Positions 54,287 through 63,832 are shown, numbered from the stretch's first letter. The stretch is 64,000 bases of DNA from Nonomuraea rhodomycinica (GCF_013363995.1 NZ_JABWGO010000019.1:24619-88618); one strand, 5' to 3'. The notes: a model not told the origin generated them from the sequence alone. Program-made: numbers and translations.

Positions 54287-55747
54287 ATGAGATTCCGTCG
54301 CATGTTCCTCGCCTTGCTCGCCGCCCTCGCCCTGGTCGGCGCCGGCGCGGCCACCGTCCCCGCCTCCGCCACCACCGCGTCGGCCGAGGCCGCCGCCGTC
54401 CCGGCCTCGGCCGCCTCCGCATCCGCCGCGGCCAAGGCCCTCGCCGCCGCGTGGCAGCCCGGCGTCTGGTACGCCGTCGGCACCCGCGTCACCTACAACG
54501 GCGCCGACTACGAGTGCATCCAGGCCCACACCTCGCAGACCGGCTGGGAGCCCCCGAACGTGCCGGCCCTGTGGAAGCCCGTCACCGGCGGCGGCGACCC
54601 CGGCGCGCCCGGAGCCCCGGGCTCCCCGAGCGTGACCGCCACCACCAGCAGCTCCATCTCCCTGTCGTGGACCGCCGCGTCCGGCACCGTCACCGGCTAC
54701 CGCGTCTACGAGGGCTCCGCCAACCGGGCCACGGTCTCCGGCACCTCGGCCACGATCGGCTCGCTGGGCACCTGCACCACGCACACCTACACGATCCGCG
54801 CCTACAACGCGGCCGGCGAGTCGGCCGGCGCCTCGGTGACCGGCACCACCAGCGGCTGCACGGGCGGCGGCGGCTCCAAGATGCCCGGCGCCCCCTACCT
54901 CTACATGGGCTGGGGCAACCCGCCCGCCCCCGCCTCGGTCATGAGCGCGACCGGCGTCAAGTCGTTCACCATGGCGTTCATCCTGTCGAGCGGCGGCTGC
55001 ACCCCCGCCTGGGACGGGCAGCGCCCGCTGACCGGCGGCACGGACGCGCAGGCCATCTCGGCGATCAAGGCCGCGGGCGGCAGCGTCCAGATCTCCTTCG
55101 GCGGCTGGCAGGGCAACAAGCTCGGCCCGAACTGCTCCACCCCGCAGGCGTTCGCCGGAGCGGTGCAGCAGGTCATCAACGCCGTGGGCCCCGCCGTCGT
55201 CGACTTCGACATCGAGAACACCGACGAGTTCGAGAACTACACCGTCCAGGACCGCATCCTGAACGGCCTGAAGATCGTCAAGCAGAACAACCCGAACGTC
55301 AAGGTCGTCGTCACCTTCGGCACCACCAAGACCGGCCCCAACGCCCACGGCGTCCGGCTGATCAACCAGTCGAAGGCCCTCGGCGTGCCGATCGACAACT
55401 ACACGATCATGCCGTTCGACTTCGGCGGCACCAACATCTACCAGGACACCGTCAACGCCTCCGAGGGCCTGAAGACCGCCCTCAAGAACGCGTTCGGCTG
55501 GAGCGACGCCACGGCGTACGCGCACATGGGCATCTCCGGCATGAACGGCCTGTCCGACCAGCAGGAGCTCACCACGCCCGCCACCTGGACCCAGATCCGC
55601 GACTGGGCCAGGAGCAAGGGCCTGACCAGGCTCGCCTACTGGGCCGTCAACCGCGACCGCCCCTGCCCCGGCGGCGGCGTCGTGTCGAACTGCAGCGGCA
55701 TCTCCCAGAGCGACTGGGAGTTCACCCGGATCACCGCCGGCTTCTGA
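54287..55747 (+). CDS. Secreted GH18 chitinase with CBM5/12 and Fn3 domains
   Basis: A 486-residue secreted chitinase. A signal peptide and Ala-rich segment cover residues 1-50. A CBM5/12 chitin-binding module follows (WQPGVWYAVGTRVTYNGADYECIQAHTS to ALWKPV, 56-99). An Fn3 domain covers about 112-190, and the GH18 domain starts at 200 with the catalytic motif DFDIE, acid E310. It hydrolyses chitin outside the cell. The ATG at 54287 begins the signal n-region; an in-frame ATG 27 bases upstream is less likely. Confidence 0.93.
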   Translation: MRFRRMFLALLAALALVGAGAATVPASATTASAEAAAVPASAASASAAAKALAAAWQPGVWYAVGTRVTYNGADYECIQAHTSQTGWEPPNVPALWKPVTGGGDPGAPGAPGSPSVTATTSSSISLSWTAASGTVTGYRVYEGSANRATVSGTSATIGSLGTCTTHTYTIRAYNAAGESAGASVTGTTSGCTGGGGSKMPGAPYLYMGWGNPPAPASVMSATGVKSFTMAFILSSGGCTPAWDGQRPLTGGTDAQAISAIKAAGGSVQISFGGWQGNKLGPNCSTPQAFAGAVQQVINAVGPAVVDFDIENTDEFENYTVQDRILNGLKIVKQNNPNVKVVVTFGTTKTGPNAHGVRLINQSKALGVPIDNYTIMPFDFGGTNIYQDTVNASEGLKTALKNAFGWSDATAYAHMGISGMNGLSDQQELTTPATWTQIRDWARSKGLTRLAYWAVNRDRPCPGGGVVSNCSGISQSDWEFTRITAGF

Positions 55748-55769
55748 CCCGCCCGACGGCCTCCGTGCG

Positions 55770-55804
55770 AACGCCCCACCGCTCAGGTCCCGCGGTGGGG
55801 CGTT
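55770..55804 (+). terminator. Hairpin between the two chitinase genes
   Basis: AACGCCCCACCGC and its perfect 13-base complement (55770-55782 and 55792-55804) surround a nine-base loop. It is 22 bases after the first chitinase stop and 28 bases before the second start. It may terminate most transcripts or stabilise the 3' end of the upstream message; partial read-through would set the ratio of the two enzymes. Confidence 0.75.
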
Positions 55805-55832
55805 CCCACGAGTCCCGTGAAAGGACACCCCC

Positions 55833-57482
55833 ATGAAGCTGCTCCGCACCATCGTGGCGGCGGTCACGCTCGCCGCCGGCCTCACCGCGCTGAACGCCGC
55901 CCCGGCCGCCGCCGCGAACCTCCTCGCCAACCCCGGCTTCGAGTCGGACCTGTCCGGCTGGACCTGCTCCGGCACGGCCGCGGCCGTCTCCTCACCCGTC
56001 CACGGCGGCGCCCGCGCCCTCCAGGGCACCCCGGGCGGCGGCGACCACGCCCGCTGCGGCCAGAGCGTGTCCGTCCAGCCCGGCACCACCTACCGGCTGT
56101 CCGCCTGGGTCCAGGGCGCGTACGTCTTCCTCGGCGCGACCGGCGCGGGTGTGGAGACCAGCACCTGGGGCACGCCCGGCGCGCAGTGGGCGCAGCTGTC
56201 CACCTCCTTCACCACCCCGGCCGGCACGACCTCCGTGACCGTGTACGTCAACGGCTGGTACGGCCAGCCCGCGTACCTGGCCGACGACGTCGTCCTCGAC
56301 GGTCCCGGCGGCGCCCCCGACACCCGTCCGCCCACCGTGCCCACCGGCCTGTCCGTCGGCGGAGCGACCGGCTCCAGCCTCACCCTCACCTGGAACGCCT
56401 CCACCGACGACTCCGGGACCGTCGCCCGCTACGACGTCTCCCGCGACGACGGCGCCCCGGCCGCCGTCACCTCCACCACCTACACCGCCACCGGCCTGAC
56501 CCCCGACACCGGCTACGGCTTCCGCGTGCGCGCCTGCGACGCCGCCGGCAACTGCTCCGCCTACAGCCCCTCGGTGAGCGGCCGCACGACCGGCACCACC
56601 CCGCCGCCCACCGGCGCCATCCGGTACGCCCCGTACATCGACATCACCATGACCACGCCGTCCCTGGCCGGCGCGGCCTCGGCCACCGGAGTCAAGAACT
56701 ACACGCTCGCCTTCGTCCTCGGCTCGAGCACCGGCTGCGACCCCGCCTGGGGCGGCACCCTCCCGCTCGCCGATGCCCGGATCATCGGCGACGTCAAGGC
56801 CCTGCAGGCCCAGGGCGGCCAGGTGATCGTGGCCAGCGGCGGCGCCATGGGCCCGTACCTGGAGCACACCTGCGGCACCTCCGCGGCGCTGCTCGCCGCG
56901 TACAAGAAGGTGCTCGACACCGTCGGGACCAACCACCTCGACGTGGACGTCGAGGCGTCCATCGACGTCGCCAAGGTCAACACCGCGCTGCGCCAGCTCC
57001 AGGCCGAGCGCGGCACGACCGTCAGCTACACCCTGCGCGTCCAGGGCCAGGACTACGGCGTGGACCCGTTCTCGCTGCAGATCCTCCAGGACGCCGCGGC
57101 CCGCGGGCTGGAGGTGACCGTCAACCCGATGCTCATGAACTTCGGCTACACCGGGTCCTGGGGCGACGCCATGATCTCGGCCGCCCAGGCCACCCTCGCC
57201 CAGATGAGGACCGTGTGGCCGTCCCGGTCCGACGCGCAGATCAGGCGGATGCTCGGCGTCACGCCGATGATCGGCCGCAACGACACCGGCATGACCACCA
57301 CCCAGGCCGACGCCCGCAAGCTGCGCGACTGGGCCGACGCCAACCACATCGGGTTCGTCGGCTTCTGGTCGGCCGGGCGCGACAACGGCGGCTGCCCCGG
57401 CGGCGGCGTCTCGCCGACGTGCAGCGGCATCGCCCAGTCGGCCTACGAGTTCACCGGGATCTTCAAGGGCTTCACCGGCTGA
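55833..57482 (+). CDS. Secreted GH18 glycosidase with CBM and Fn3 domains
   Basis: A 549-residue secreted enzyme. The signal peptide ends near residue 28 (AAAA-NLL). A beta-sandwich CBM follows (LLANPGFESDLSGW to ADDVVLDGPG, 30-160). An Fn3 module (164-255) precedes a GH18 domain from 264, with the catalytic DVDVE motif at 370-374 (acid E374). The CBM type differs from that of the preceding chitinase, so the pair may attack different forms of chitin. The two catalytic domains share the CPGGGVxxxCSGI ending and are probably paralogues. Confidence 0.9.
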   Translation: MKLLRTIVAAVTLAAGLTALNAAPAAAANLLANPGFESDLSGWTCSGTAAAVSSPVHGGARALQGTPGGGDHARCGQSVSVQPGTTYRLSAWVQGAYVFLGATGAGVETSTWGTPGAQWAQLSTSFTTPAGTTSVTVYVNGWYGQPAYLADDVVLDGPGGAPDTRPPTVPTGLSVGGATGSSLTLTWNASTDDSGTVARYDVSRDDGAPAAVTSTTYTATGLTPDTGYGFRVRACDAAGNCSAYSPSVSGRTTGTTPPPTGAIRYAPYIDITMTTPSLAGAASATGVKNYTLAFVLGSSTGCDPAWGGTLPLADARIIGDVKALQAQGGQVIVASGGAMGPYLEHTCGTSAALLAAYKKVLDTVGTNHLDVDVEASIDVAKVNTALRQLQAERGTTVSYTLRVQGQDYGVDPFSLQILQDAAARGLEVTVNPMLMNFGYTGSWGDAMISAAQATLAQMRTVWPSRSDAQIRRMLGVTPMIGRNDTGMTTTQADARKLRDWADANHIGFVGFWSAGRDNGGCPGGGVSPTCSGIAQSAYEFTGIFKGFTG

Positions 57483-57509
57483 ACGGGCTTCACGAGCCGA
57501 AAACGGGCT

Positions 57510-59129
57510 TCACGGGCGGAAGGGGACCAGCGGCATGTACGGCACCAGATGCGTGGGCTTGACCGGCAGACCCGGCCCCGGCGGCCGGTACGTCGGCAGC
57601 GCCTCCCCGTACTCGTGCATCCACGCGTGGTCCACCATCAGCCGCATCGGCTCCGGCACGGGCGGATCCTGCGCCCGCGCCGGGGCCGGCTCGACCCGGC
57701 CCACCGCGAGCTTGGCCACCGCGTCGGCCACCAGCCCCGCCTCCGGCAACGCCACGTCGCACCCGTCGTCCGGCCCGATCAGCAGGTCCAGGTCGGGCGG
57801 CACCGGGCAGATCGGCCGCGGCAGCGCCAGCACCCGGGGCGACGGCGCCATCGGCAGGCCGTCGCGCACCGCCTCGACCAGCACCGAACGTCCCGTGCGC
57901 CCGCTCAGCACGCCGTCGGCCAGCGGCCAGCACAGCCTGCCCACGTTCGCGCCGTCCTCGCCGAGGGCGTGCAGGCACAGGTACGGCACCAGCGGCACCT
58001 CGTCGCCCGCCCCCTCCTGCGCCCAGCCGCGGCCGCACCCGGTCAGCACGAGCAGCGCCAGCATGGCCCGGTACGCCGTGTCGGCGTGCGAGGTCTCCAG
58101 CCGCCCCGGCACGATCACGCACCGGCCCCCGGTCCGCTCCGCCGTCGCGCCCAGCTCGCGCGCCACCTTGACCGCCCGCGCGGCCGGCACCCCGGTCAGC
58201 GGCTCCTGCCAGGCCGGCGTGTACGGCTCGGCCCGGTCCTCGTAGCCGGCCGGCCAGCAGCCCGGCAACCCCTCCCTGGGCACGCCGTACACCGCGAGCA
58301 GCAGGTCGAACACCGTCGTCACCAGCAGGTCCCCGTACCGCCGCACCGGCACGCCGCGCCGCAGCACGCCCGGCCCGTCGTCGAAGCGCGGCAGCAGCAC
58401 CTCCACCGACTCGCCGCGCGGCCCGCCGTACAGACTGAGCCGGTCGGCGCGCCGCCCGATCCCGCAGCCCGCCACCCACGCGCCGCCCAGCTCGCGCAGC
58501 CGCACCAGGAACGGCAGGTCCGTGTGGTCCAGCGCGTGCTCGGCGAACGCCGGCCGCTCCAGCACGAACTCCTTGAGCAGCACGTGCCCCATCGCCATCG
58601 CCAGCGCGCCGTCCGTGCCCGGCCGCACCACCAGCGTCTCGTCCGACAGCCGCGTCGGGTGCGGGCCGATCGCGACGACCTTCTGCCCCTTGTAGCGCCC
58701 GGCGATCACCCACGGCGCGCCCGGCGTGCGGATCAGCCGGTTGTGCTCGCCCCACAGCATCACGTACGCCGCGCCCGGCCAGTCGTCCGGCTCGGGACCG
58801 CGGAAGCCGGGCCCGAGCATCTGCCACGGCGCCGCCGGCTGCTCGGTCAGCACCGCCCCGCCCAGCGCCGCCACCAGACCCGCCAGCGGCGAGGTCGCCA
58901 GCGCCGCCACCCGGTCCGGGCCGTACTCGGCCGCCGTGTGCACGATCGCCGCGGCCGTCAGCTCCGCGGCCGTCCCGTCGTCCAGCGGCACCCGCCGCCC
59001 ACCGCGGGCCCTGCGGTAAACCTCAGAGTTCGCTGTGAGTTTCGCCCAGGCGGCGACCGGGTCGCGAAGCTCATCTTTCACCTCGAAGTAGAGCCGGACC
59101 AGAGCCCGGTTGACCTGCGATCCCCCCAT
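57510..59129 (-). CDS. Shrunken NarG-like molybdopterin protein
   Basis: A 539-residue protein clearly related to the nitrate reductase alpha subunit. The RxVPLDDGTAAELTAAAIVHTAAEYGPDR region, VMLWGEHNRLIRTP, RYKGQKVVAIGP (145-156) and PGTDGALAMAMGHVLLKEF (170-187) align with NarG segments in order. NarG has about 1230 residues. This protein lacks the N-terminal iron-sulfur (HxxxCxxxC) region, the FYDWY segment carrying the molybdenum-ligand Asp and most of the C-terminal half. No narH, narJ or narI is nearby. It may be a cofactor-binding pseudo-enzyme or a degraded gene kept open. Annotators could call it molybdopterin oxidoreductase. Confidence 0.72.
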   Translation of the reverse strand: MGGSQVNRALVRLYFEVKDELRDPVAAWAKLTANSEVYRRARGGRRVPLDDGTAAELTAAAIVHTAAEYGPDRVAALATSPLAGLVAALGGAVLTEQPAAPWQMLGPGFRGPEPDDWPGAAYVMLWGEHNRLIRTPGAPWVIAGRYKGQKVVAIGPHPTRLSDETLVVRPGTDGALAMAMGHVLLKEFVLERPAFAEHALDHTDLPFLVRLRELGGAWVAGCGIGRRADRLSLYGGPRGESVEVLLPRFDDGPGVLRRGVPVRRYGDLLVTTVFDLLLAVYGVPREGLPGCWPAGYEDRAEPYTPAWQEPLTGVPAARAVKVARELGATAERTGGRCVIVPGRLETSHADTAYRAMLALLVLTGCGRGWAQEGAGDEVPLVPYLCLHALGEDGANVGRLCWPLADGVLSGRTGRSVLVEAVRDGLPMAPSPRVLALPRPICPVPPDLDLLIGPDDGCDVALPEAGLVADAVAKLAVGRVEPAPARAQDPPVPEPMRLMVDHAWMHEYGEALPTYRPPGPGLPVKPTHLVPYMPLVPFRP

Positions 59130-59244
59130 GGAAAGAGTTCAGCACAGAGGGTCACGGTCTATCGCGGTACGACCCGCCATGTCGGGGATAAGAATGGCTT
59201 GCCAAGTGGAAGCATCCAGGGGAGTACGGCAGGCTAGACCCGCC

Positions 59245-60633
59245 ATGGAATACGCATTTCTCACAGGGACCGTGCTCGTCGCGGGAGTCGTCTTCGCCAT
59301 CGTCGCCCAGTGGCGCGACTGGCGTCCGCCCATCGTCGTCGCCGTCGTCGTCGGCGTGGCCGTCCGCGTGCTGCTTCTGTTCACCGCGGCGCACGACTCG
59401 TGGCAGCCGGTCGACTTCATGGAGAGCTTCAAGCCCGCCGGCGAGGCCGTGCTCAACGGCCAGGACCCTGTGCTCGCCAGCGAGGGCGGCTGGCACTTCC
59501 TGCCGACGATCCCGTACGTCTACGGCATCCTGCTCTGGCTCGGCATCCCCTGGGAGTACGCCGGGCGCCTGGTCACCGTGGTCGCCGACATCGCGCTGAT
59601 CCCGCTCGTCGCCAAGCTGTCCGGCGGGCCGAAGGCGTCGCTGCGCGCCCTGCAGTACGCGCTCAACCCGCTCGCGCTCCTGGTGGCCTGCATCCATGGC
59701 CAGGTCGAGCCGGTGGCGCTGGTCTTCGGCGTGGCCGCGTTCGTGGTGGCCCGCGGGCCGGGCTCGCCCGAGCGGCCCGGCATCAGCACCCAGGTCGTCG
59801 CCCGCGTCCGCCGCGGCGTGTCCGCCTACGGCTGGCGCACCGCCGCCTACCGGGTGCTCGGCCCCGGCGGCATGCTGCGCCGGGCCCTGACGGCCGGCCC
59901 CACCGACCGCGCCGACCTCAAGCGGGCCGGCCTCGCGGGCCTGCTCATGGGCCTGGCCCTGTGCGCCAAGAGCTGGCCGATCTGGCTGATCCCCGGCATG
60001 CTGCTGCTCCTGCCGCACCTGCGCGCCCGCGTGGCGGCGCTGTTCGTGACCGGTCTCGTGCCGCTGTTCTTCCTCGCCACCCTGCCGATCTTCGCGGGCA
60101 CCTCGCTCCAGCAGATCCCCGAGGTCATCAGGACCATCCAGGACATCCGCCCGATCGTCGGCGAATGGGGCTGGACCCCGTGGCCCACCGGCGGCGACTG
60201 GGCGCTGCGGCCCGACCTCGCCAAGTTCGGCACGAACCTCATCTACGCCTGCGTCATCGGCGTGATCTTCCTGTGGCGGCGGGCCGACCCGATCGACATG
60301 ACCACCGCCATCCTGCTCATCTTCATGGTCGTGACCCCGCGGCTCGGCGCCCAGTACCTGCTGTGGTTCATGCCGTTCCTCGTCGCCCGGCCCACGCGCT
60401 TCGCCTGGCCGGCGATCATCGGCGTGTCGGCGTGGGCGGCGTACGGCTACCTGTACATGACGCAGTTCGACGTCGACACCTGGTGGGGGCTGCACTCCGA
60501 CTGGTCGCGGGCGTCGATCGTGCTGCTGCCGGTGCTGCTCGTCGCCATGCCGTGGAGCCGCCGCGGCCCCGCGGCCGGAGTGACGGCTCACGCCGTGCCC
60601 GCGGGCAAGCCCCCCGCCACGTCGGCGGTCTGA
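59245..60633 (+). CDS. GT-C-like (GT87 type) membrane glycosyltransferase
   Basis: A 462-residue polytopic membrane protein with ten to eleven hydrophobic segments. DFMESFKPAGEAVLNGQDPV in the first periplasmic loop carries the acidic residues expected in GT-C enzymes, and the WPIWLIPGMLLLLP and PRLGAQYLLWFMPFL blocks resemble polyprenol-phosphate-mannose-dependent transferases. A loop of about 45 residues interrupts the middle. Substrate unknown. ATG 59245 begins the first membrane helix; upstream codons do not fit. Confidence 0.7.
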   Translation: MEYAFLTGTVLVAGVVFAIVAQWRDWRPPIVVAVVVGVAVRVLLLFTAAHDSWQPVDFMESFKPAGEAVLNGQDPVLASEGGWHFLPTIPYVYGILLWLGIPWEYAGRLVTVVADIALIPLVAKLSGGPKASLRALQYALNPLALLVACIHGQVEPVALVFGVAAFVVARGPGSPERPGISTQVVARVRRGVSAYGWRTAAYRVLGPGGMLRRALTAGPTDRADLKRAGLAGLLMGLALCAKSWPIWLIPGMLLLLPHLRARVAALFVTGLVPLFFLATLPIFAGTSLQQIPEVIRTIQDIRPIVGEWGWTPWPTGGDWALRPDLAKFGTNLIYACVIGVIFLWRRADPIDMTTAILLIFMVVTPRLGAQYLLWFMPFLVARPTRFAWPAIIGVSAWAAYGYLYMTQFDVDTWWGLHSDWSRASIVLLPVLLVAMPWSRRGPAAGVTAHAVPAGKPPATSAV

Positions 60634-60686
60634 GACGTCCGATTCCTACAAGAGCGGGGCGCGCCGCGCCGGGTACGTTCCCCCTC

Positions 60687-61544
60687 ATGGACATGAAGAT
60701 CCTTGACCGGGCGGCCGCCTACCTGGAGCTCCACGGGCGGCTGCTCGACCGGTTGCGGTTCGAGGCGCTGTTCGCGGGGGGATCGAAGGACCGGGTCCTC
60801 GACGTGCTGCGCTGCTACCAGAACGCCGACGGCGGCTTCGGCAACGCGCTCGAACCCGACCTGCGCGGCGCGGGCAGCCAGCCGGAGCCGGTCGAGGTGG
60901 CCTTCCGCGTCCTCGACGAGCTGGACGCGTTCGCCGACCCGATGGTGCCGAGGGCCTGCGACTACCTGCTGTCGGTGACGACCGGCGACGGCGGCGTGCC
61001 GTTCGTGCTGCCCAGCGTGCGCGGCACCGCCCGCGCGCCCTGGTGGGAGACCGACGACGACCCGCCGGGCAACCTGGTGCCGACCGCCTCGATCGCCGCG
61101 CTCCTGCACCGGCACCGCGCCGTCCACCCATGGCTGGAGCGGGCCACCGCGTTCTGCTGGACCCGGATCGCCGCCGTCGAGCGGACCACCCCGTACGAGG
61201 CGCGGGCCATCGTCGCCTTCCTTGAGGAGGCGCCGGACCGCGAACGGGCCGAGGCCGAGTTCGCCCGCCTGCGCGAGGCCGTCCTGGACACCGTCGCCCT
61301 CGACCCGGACACCCCGGGCGAGGCCCACTTCCCGCTGGACTTCGCCCCGGCGCCGTCCCGGCTTGCGCTGTTCGACGCGGACCTGCTGGAGCGGCACCTG
61401 GACGCGCTGGCCGCCGCCCAGTCGCCCGAGGGCGGGTGGAGCGGCAACTGGCTGATGTGGACGCCCGTGGTGGAGCACGAGTGGGGCGGGCACGTGACCG
61501 TCGAACGCCTCAAGACCCTGCGCGCGTACGGGCGGCTCGGGTGA
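60687..61544 (+). CDS. Alpha/alpha-toroid (prenyltransferase-like) protein
   Basis: A 285-residue soluble protein. Repeats such as LRCYQNADGGFGNALEPDLRG and AQSPEGGWSGNWLMW carry the QxxDGGFG/QxxxGGW signature of terpene cyclase and prenyltransferase-type toroids. The catalytic DxDD of cyclases is not evident, so it may only share the fold. Uncharacterised in actinobacteria. ATG 60687. Confidence 0.72.
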   Translation: MDMKILDRAAAYLELHGRLLDRLRFEALFAGGSKDRVLDVLRCYQNADGGFGNALEPDLRGAGSQPEPVEVAFRVLDELDAFADPMVPRACDYLLSVTTGDGGVPFVLPSVRGTARAPWWETDDDPPGNLVPTASIAALLHRHRAVHPWLERATAFCWTRIAAVERTTPYEARAIVAFLEEAPDRERAEAEFARLREAVLDTVALDPDTPGEAHFPLDFAPAPSRLALFDADLLERHLDALAAAQSPEGGWSGNWLMWTPVVEHEWGGHVTVERLKTLRAYGRLG

Positions 61545-61593
61545 CCCACCCGCGCCGGGGCGCGTCGTCGGTGGCGTGTCCTAGCGTGGAGGG

Positions 61594-62379
61594 ATGTACG
61601 AGGAACGGCCGCCCACGCCGGAGCTCGCCGGGCGCGTCGTGTGCGCGTGGGGCCAGGTCCCCGCGGCCGACGGCACGCAGCTCGTGGTGCCCGACGGCTG
61701 CGTCGACCTCATCTGGGGCCCGGCCGGCCTCTTCGTCGCGGGGCCCGACACGGGGCCGATGCCCGCGCCCATGCGCGCCGGCGAGGTGTTCGCCGGCATC
61801 CGCTTCGGTCCGGGCGCGACGGGCGAGGTCTTCGGCGTGCCGGTGCACGGGCTGCGCGACCAGCGGGTCCCGCTCGCCGAGCTGAACCCGGCCGCCTGGA
61901 GCCCGTTCCTCTCACCGGACACCGGGGCGTCCCTGTCGTCCGTCGCCGCGCCGTCCGACTCGCCGGGCGCGGACCCGTCCGTGGCGCCGGGCGCCGCGCC
62001 GTTCGGTCCCCGGCGCCTGCTCGACGAACGCCTGCGGCTCATGAGGCGGGCCGTCGCCGCCCGCATCAGGGAGACCGCCCCCGCCGACCCGGCGGGCCCG
62101 GCCCTGGTCGCGGCGCTGCGGTCGGGGCTGAGCGTGCGTGAGGCCGCCTGGGAGCTCGGCTTCAGCGAGCGGCAGCTCCACCGCAGGAGCGTGGCGGGCT
62201 TCGGCTACCCGCCCAAGACTCTCCAGCGCGTCGTACGTTTCCAGCGGGCGCTGCGGCTGGCCCGCTCCGGCGTCGCCCTGGCCGAGGTGGCGGCGGCGTC
62301 CGGCTACGCGGACCAGGCCCACCTGTCCCACGAGGTGAAGCGGCTGAGCGGCGTACCCCTGAGCCGCCTGCTCACCTGA
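61594..62379 (+). CDS. AraC-family transcriptional regulator
   Basis: A 261-residue regulator. The N-terminal sensing domain contains VVPDGCVDLIW and VFAGIRFGPGA, typical of the DUF6597-type AraC proteins. The C-terminal double HTH includes VREAAWELGFSERQLHRR and LAEVAAASGYADQAHLSHEVKRLSGVPLSRLL. Target genes unknown. It begins 50 bases after the toroid gene and may be co-transcribed with it. Confidence 0.9.
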   Translation: MYEERPPTPELAGRVVCAWGQVPAADGTQLVVPDGCVDLIWGPAGLFVAGPDTGPMPAPMRAGEVFAGIRFGPGATGEVFGVPVHGLRDQRVPLAELNPAAWSPFLSPDTGASLSSVAAPSDSPGADPSVAPGAAPFGPRRLLDERLRLMRRAVAARIRETAPADPAGPALVAALRSGLSVREAAWELGFSERQLHRRSVAGFGYPPKTLQRVVRFQRALRLARSGVALAEVAAASGYADQAHLSHEVKRLSGVPLSRLLT

Positions 62380-62455
62380 GCAGACGCTCCCGAGCGGAGG
62401 GTTTCCTGAGCGAAGGGTCTCTTGAGCGGAGACCTTCTCGGGCGGAGAGCTTCCC
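62378..62455. repeat. Four to five copies of a 16-bp tandem repeat
   Basis: Units start at 62392, 62408, 62424 and 62440, with the consensus GAGCGGAGGGTTTCCT. A shorter related unit at 62378-62391 overlaps the araC-type stop. The array lies between convergent genes and is not coding. Confidence 0.82.
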
Positions 62456-62467
62456 CGGGGGGCGGCG

Positions 62468-63631
62468 TCAGTGCGGGGGAGTGGGCTTGGACGTGCCGCC
62501 CTCCACCGCGCTCCCCCCGCCCGCCGCCCCGGCTGGCGCCTCTGTGGGGCTCTCGATCGGCGGCGGCGTGCCGGGCGGCGCCGCCGCGGGCGGCTCATCG
62601 GGTGGCGTACCCGACAGCAGAGCGGCGGCCCAGGTGGCGCGCGGATCACTGTCCACGAGCAGGGCACGCGCGAACAGGCTCAGCGGGATCGCGAGCAGCG
62701 CCCCCAACGCCCCCAGCACGAACGTCCACAGGATCAGCGACAGGAAGGTCATGGTGGTCGACAGCCCCACCGCGTCGCCCAGGAACTTCGGCTGGATGAA
62801 GGACTCGATCACCACGTTGATCACGCAGTACAGGATGATGACCAGCACCATCTTCTTGACCCCGCCGTCGAGGAGGGCCAGCAGCGCGGGCGGGACGAGG
62901 CCGAGGATGAAGCCGATGTTCGGGATGTAGTTCGTGATCAGCGCGAGCACGCCCCAGAGGATCGGCAGCGGCACGCCGAGGATCGCCAGCCCCACCGCGT
63001 CCAGCACCGCGACGATCAGCCCGAACACCGTCGAGACGATGAGGTATTGCCGGGTCTTCTGGGCGAACGTGGCCAGCGCGCTGACCAGCATGTGCCGGCT
63101 GCTGTGCCCGGCCTCCAGGATCCGCGCCGTCACGGGCCCGTCCAGGCACATCGACAGCAGCAGCACCACGATGAGGAACAGGCCCGACAGCACGCCGACC
63201 AGGCTGCCCAGCAGGCTCTGCACCACCCCGACGACCTTCCCGAGGTCGATGCCCTTGATCGCCTCGTTGATCTTGGCGTTGCTGAGGCCGACGGAGGCCG
63301 CGAGCCGTTGGGCCTCGTCCAGCAGCTTCTGGAACTGCGGGCCGTACGTGGGGAGCAGGGCGGCGAGCTCCGTGACCGCGAACGTCAGGATCGCCACCAT
63401 GCCGAGCAGGACGAACAGCACGATCACGAACGGGATGACCACCTGCGTCCAGGGCGGCGCGCCACGCCGGGCGAGCCAGCTGCGCACCGGCGCCACAGCG
63501 ATGACGAGCACGAGCGCCAGCACCACCGGGCCGATGATGGACGCCACCTCGCGCATGCCGAACAGCGTCACGACGGCGCCGGCCATCCCCAGCAGGACGA
63601 TGAGCGCTCTAGGAATGGGTTGATCGCTCAC
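62468..63631 (-). CDS. AI-2E family transporter (second copy)
   Basis: A 387-residue membrane protein with eight hydrophobic segments. ITNYIPNIGFILGLVPPALLALLDGG and the SFIQPKFLGDAVGLSTTMTFLSLILWTFVLGALGALLAIPL block are the family hallmarks, closer to the TqsA/YdiK branch than the copy at 5989-7047. The last 50 residues are Pro/Ala-rich and cytoplasmic. Substrate unknown. ATG 63631. Confidence 0.88.
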   Translation of the reverse strand: MSDQPIPRALIVLLGMAGAVVTLFGMREVASIIGPVVLALVLVIAVAPVRSWLARRGAPPWTQVVIPFVIVLFVLLGMVAILTFAVTELAALLPTYGPQFQKLLDEAQRLAASVGLSNAKINEAIKGIDLGKVVGVVQSLLGSLVGVLSGLFLIVVLLLSMCLDGPVTARILEAGHSSRHMLVSALATFAQKTRQYLIVSTVFGLIVAVLDAVGLAILGVPLPILWGVLALITNYIPNIGFILGLVPPALLALLDGGVKKMVLVIILYCVINVVIESFIQPKFLGDAVGLSTTMTFLSLILWTFVLGALGALLAIPLSLFARALLVDSDPRATWAAALLSGTPPDEPPAAAPPGTPPPIESPTEAPAGAAGGGSAVEGGTSKPTPPH

Positions 63632-63690
63632 CTTCTGTCCTTACCCGTGACGGGACGGAAACACCGACAGGGGATGGGGATTCCGTTGAT

Positions 63691-63719
63691 TTGACGGTTC
63701 GCAGAGGGATGCATAGAGT
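63691..63719 (+). promoter_or_regulatory. Tandem promoter P1 near the right edge
   Basis: TTGACG (63691-63696), a 17-base spacer and TAGAGT (63714-63719). First of three similarly built promoters in 63632-64000, a stretch with no gene of its own. Confidence 0.6.
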
Positions 63720-63832
63720 TCACCAGTCCCACGAGGACGGCGTTGATCGTCGGCCTCGCTCAGGGGCCACCTCCTAGCTCATCGCCGAACGGCGGATCAC
63801 TGTGCCCTGCACTGTGCCTCCGAACAGGTGCT

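Noticed and set aside
54275..56089. 604-codon minus-strand frame opposite the chitinases
   Set aside because: Gly/Ala/Val-rich shadow of the Fn3 and GH18 coding sequence with no domain of its own.
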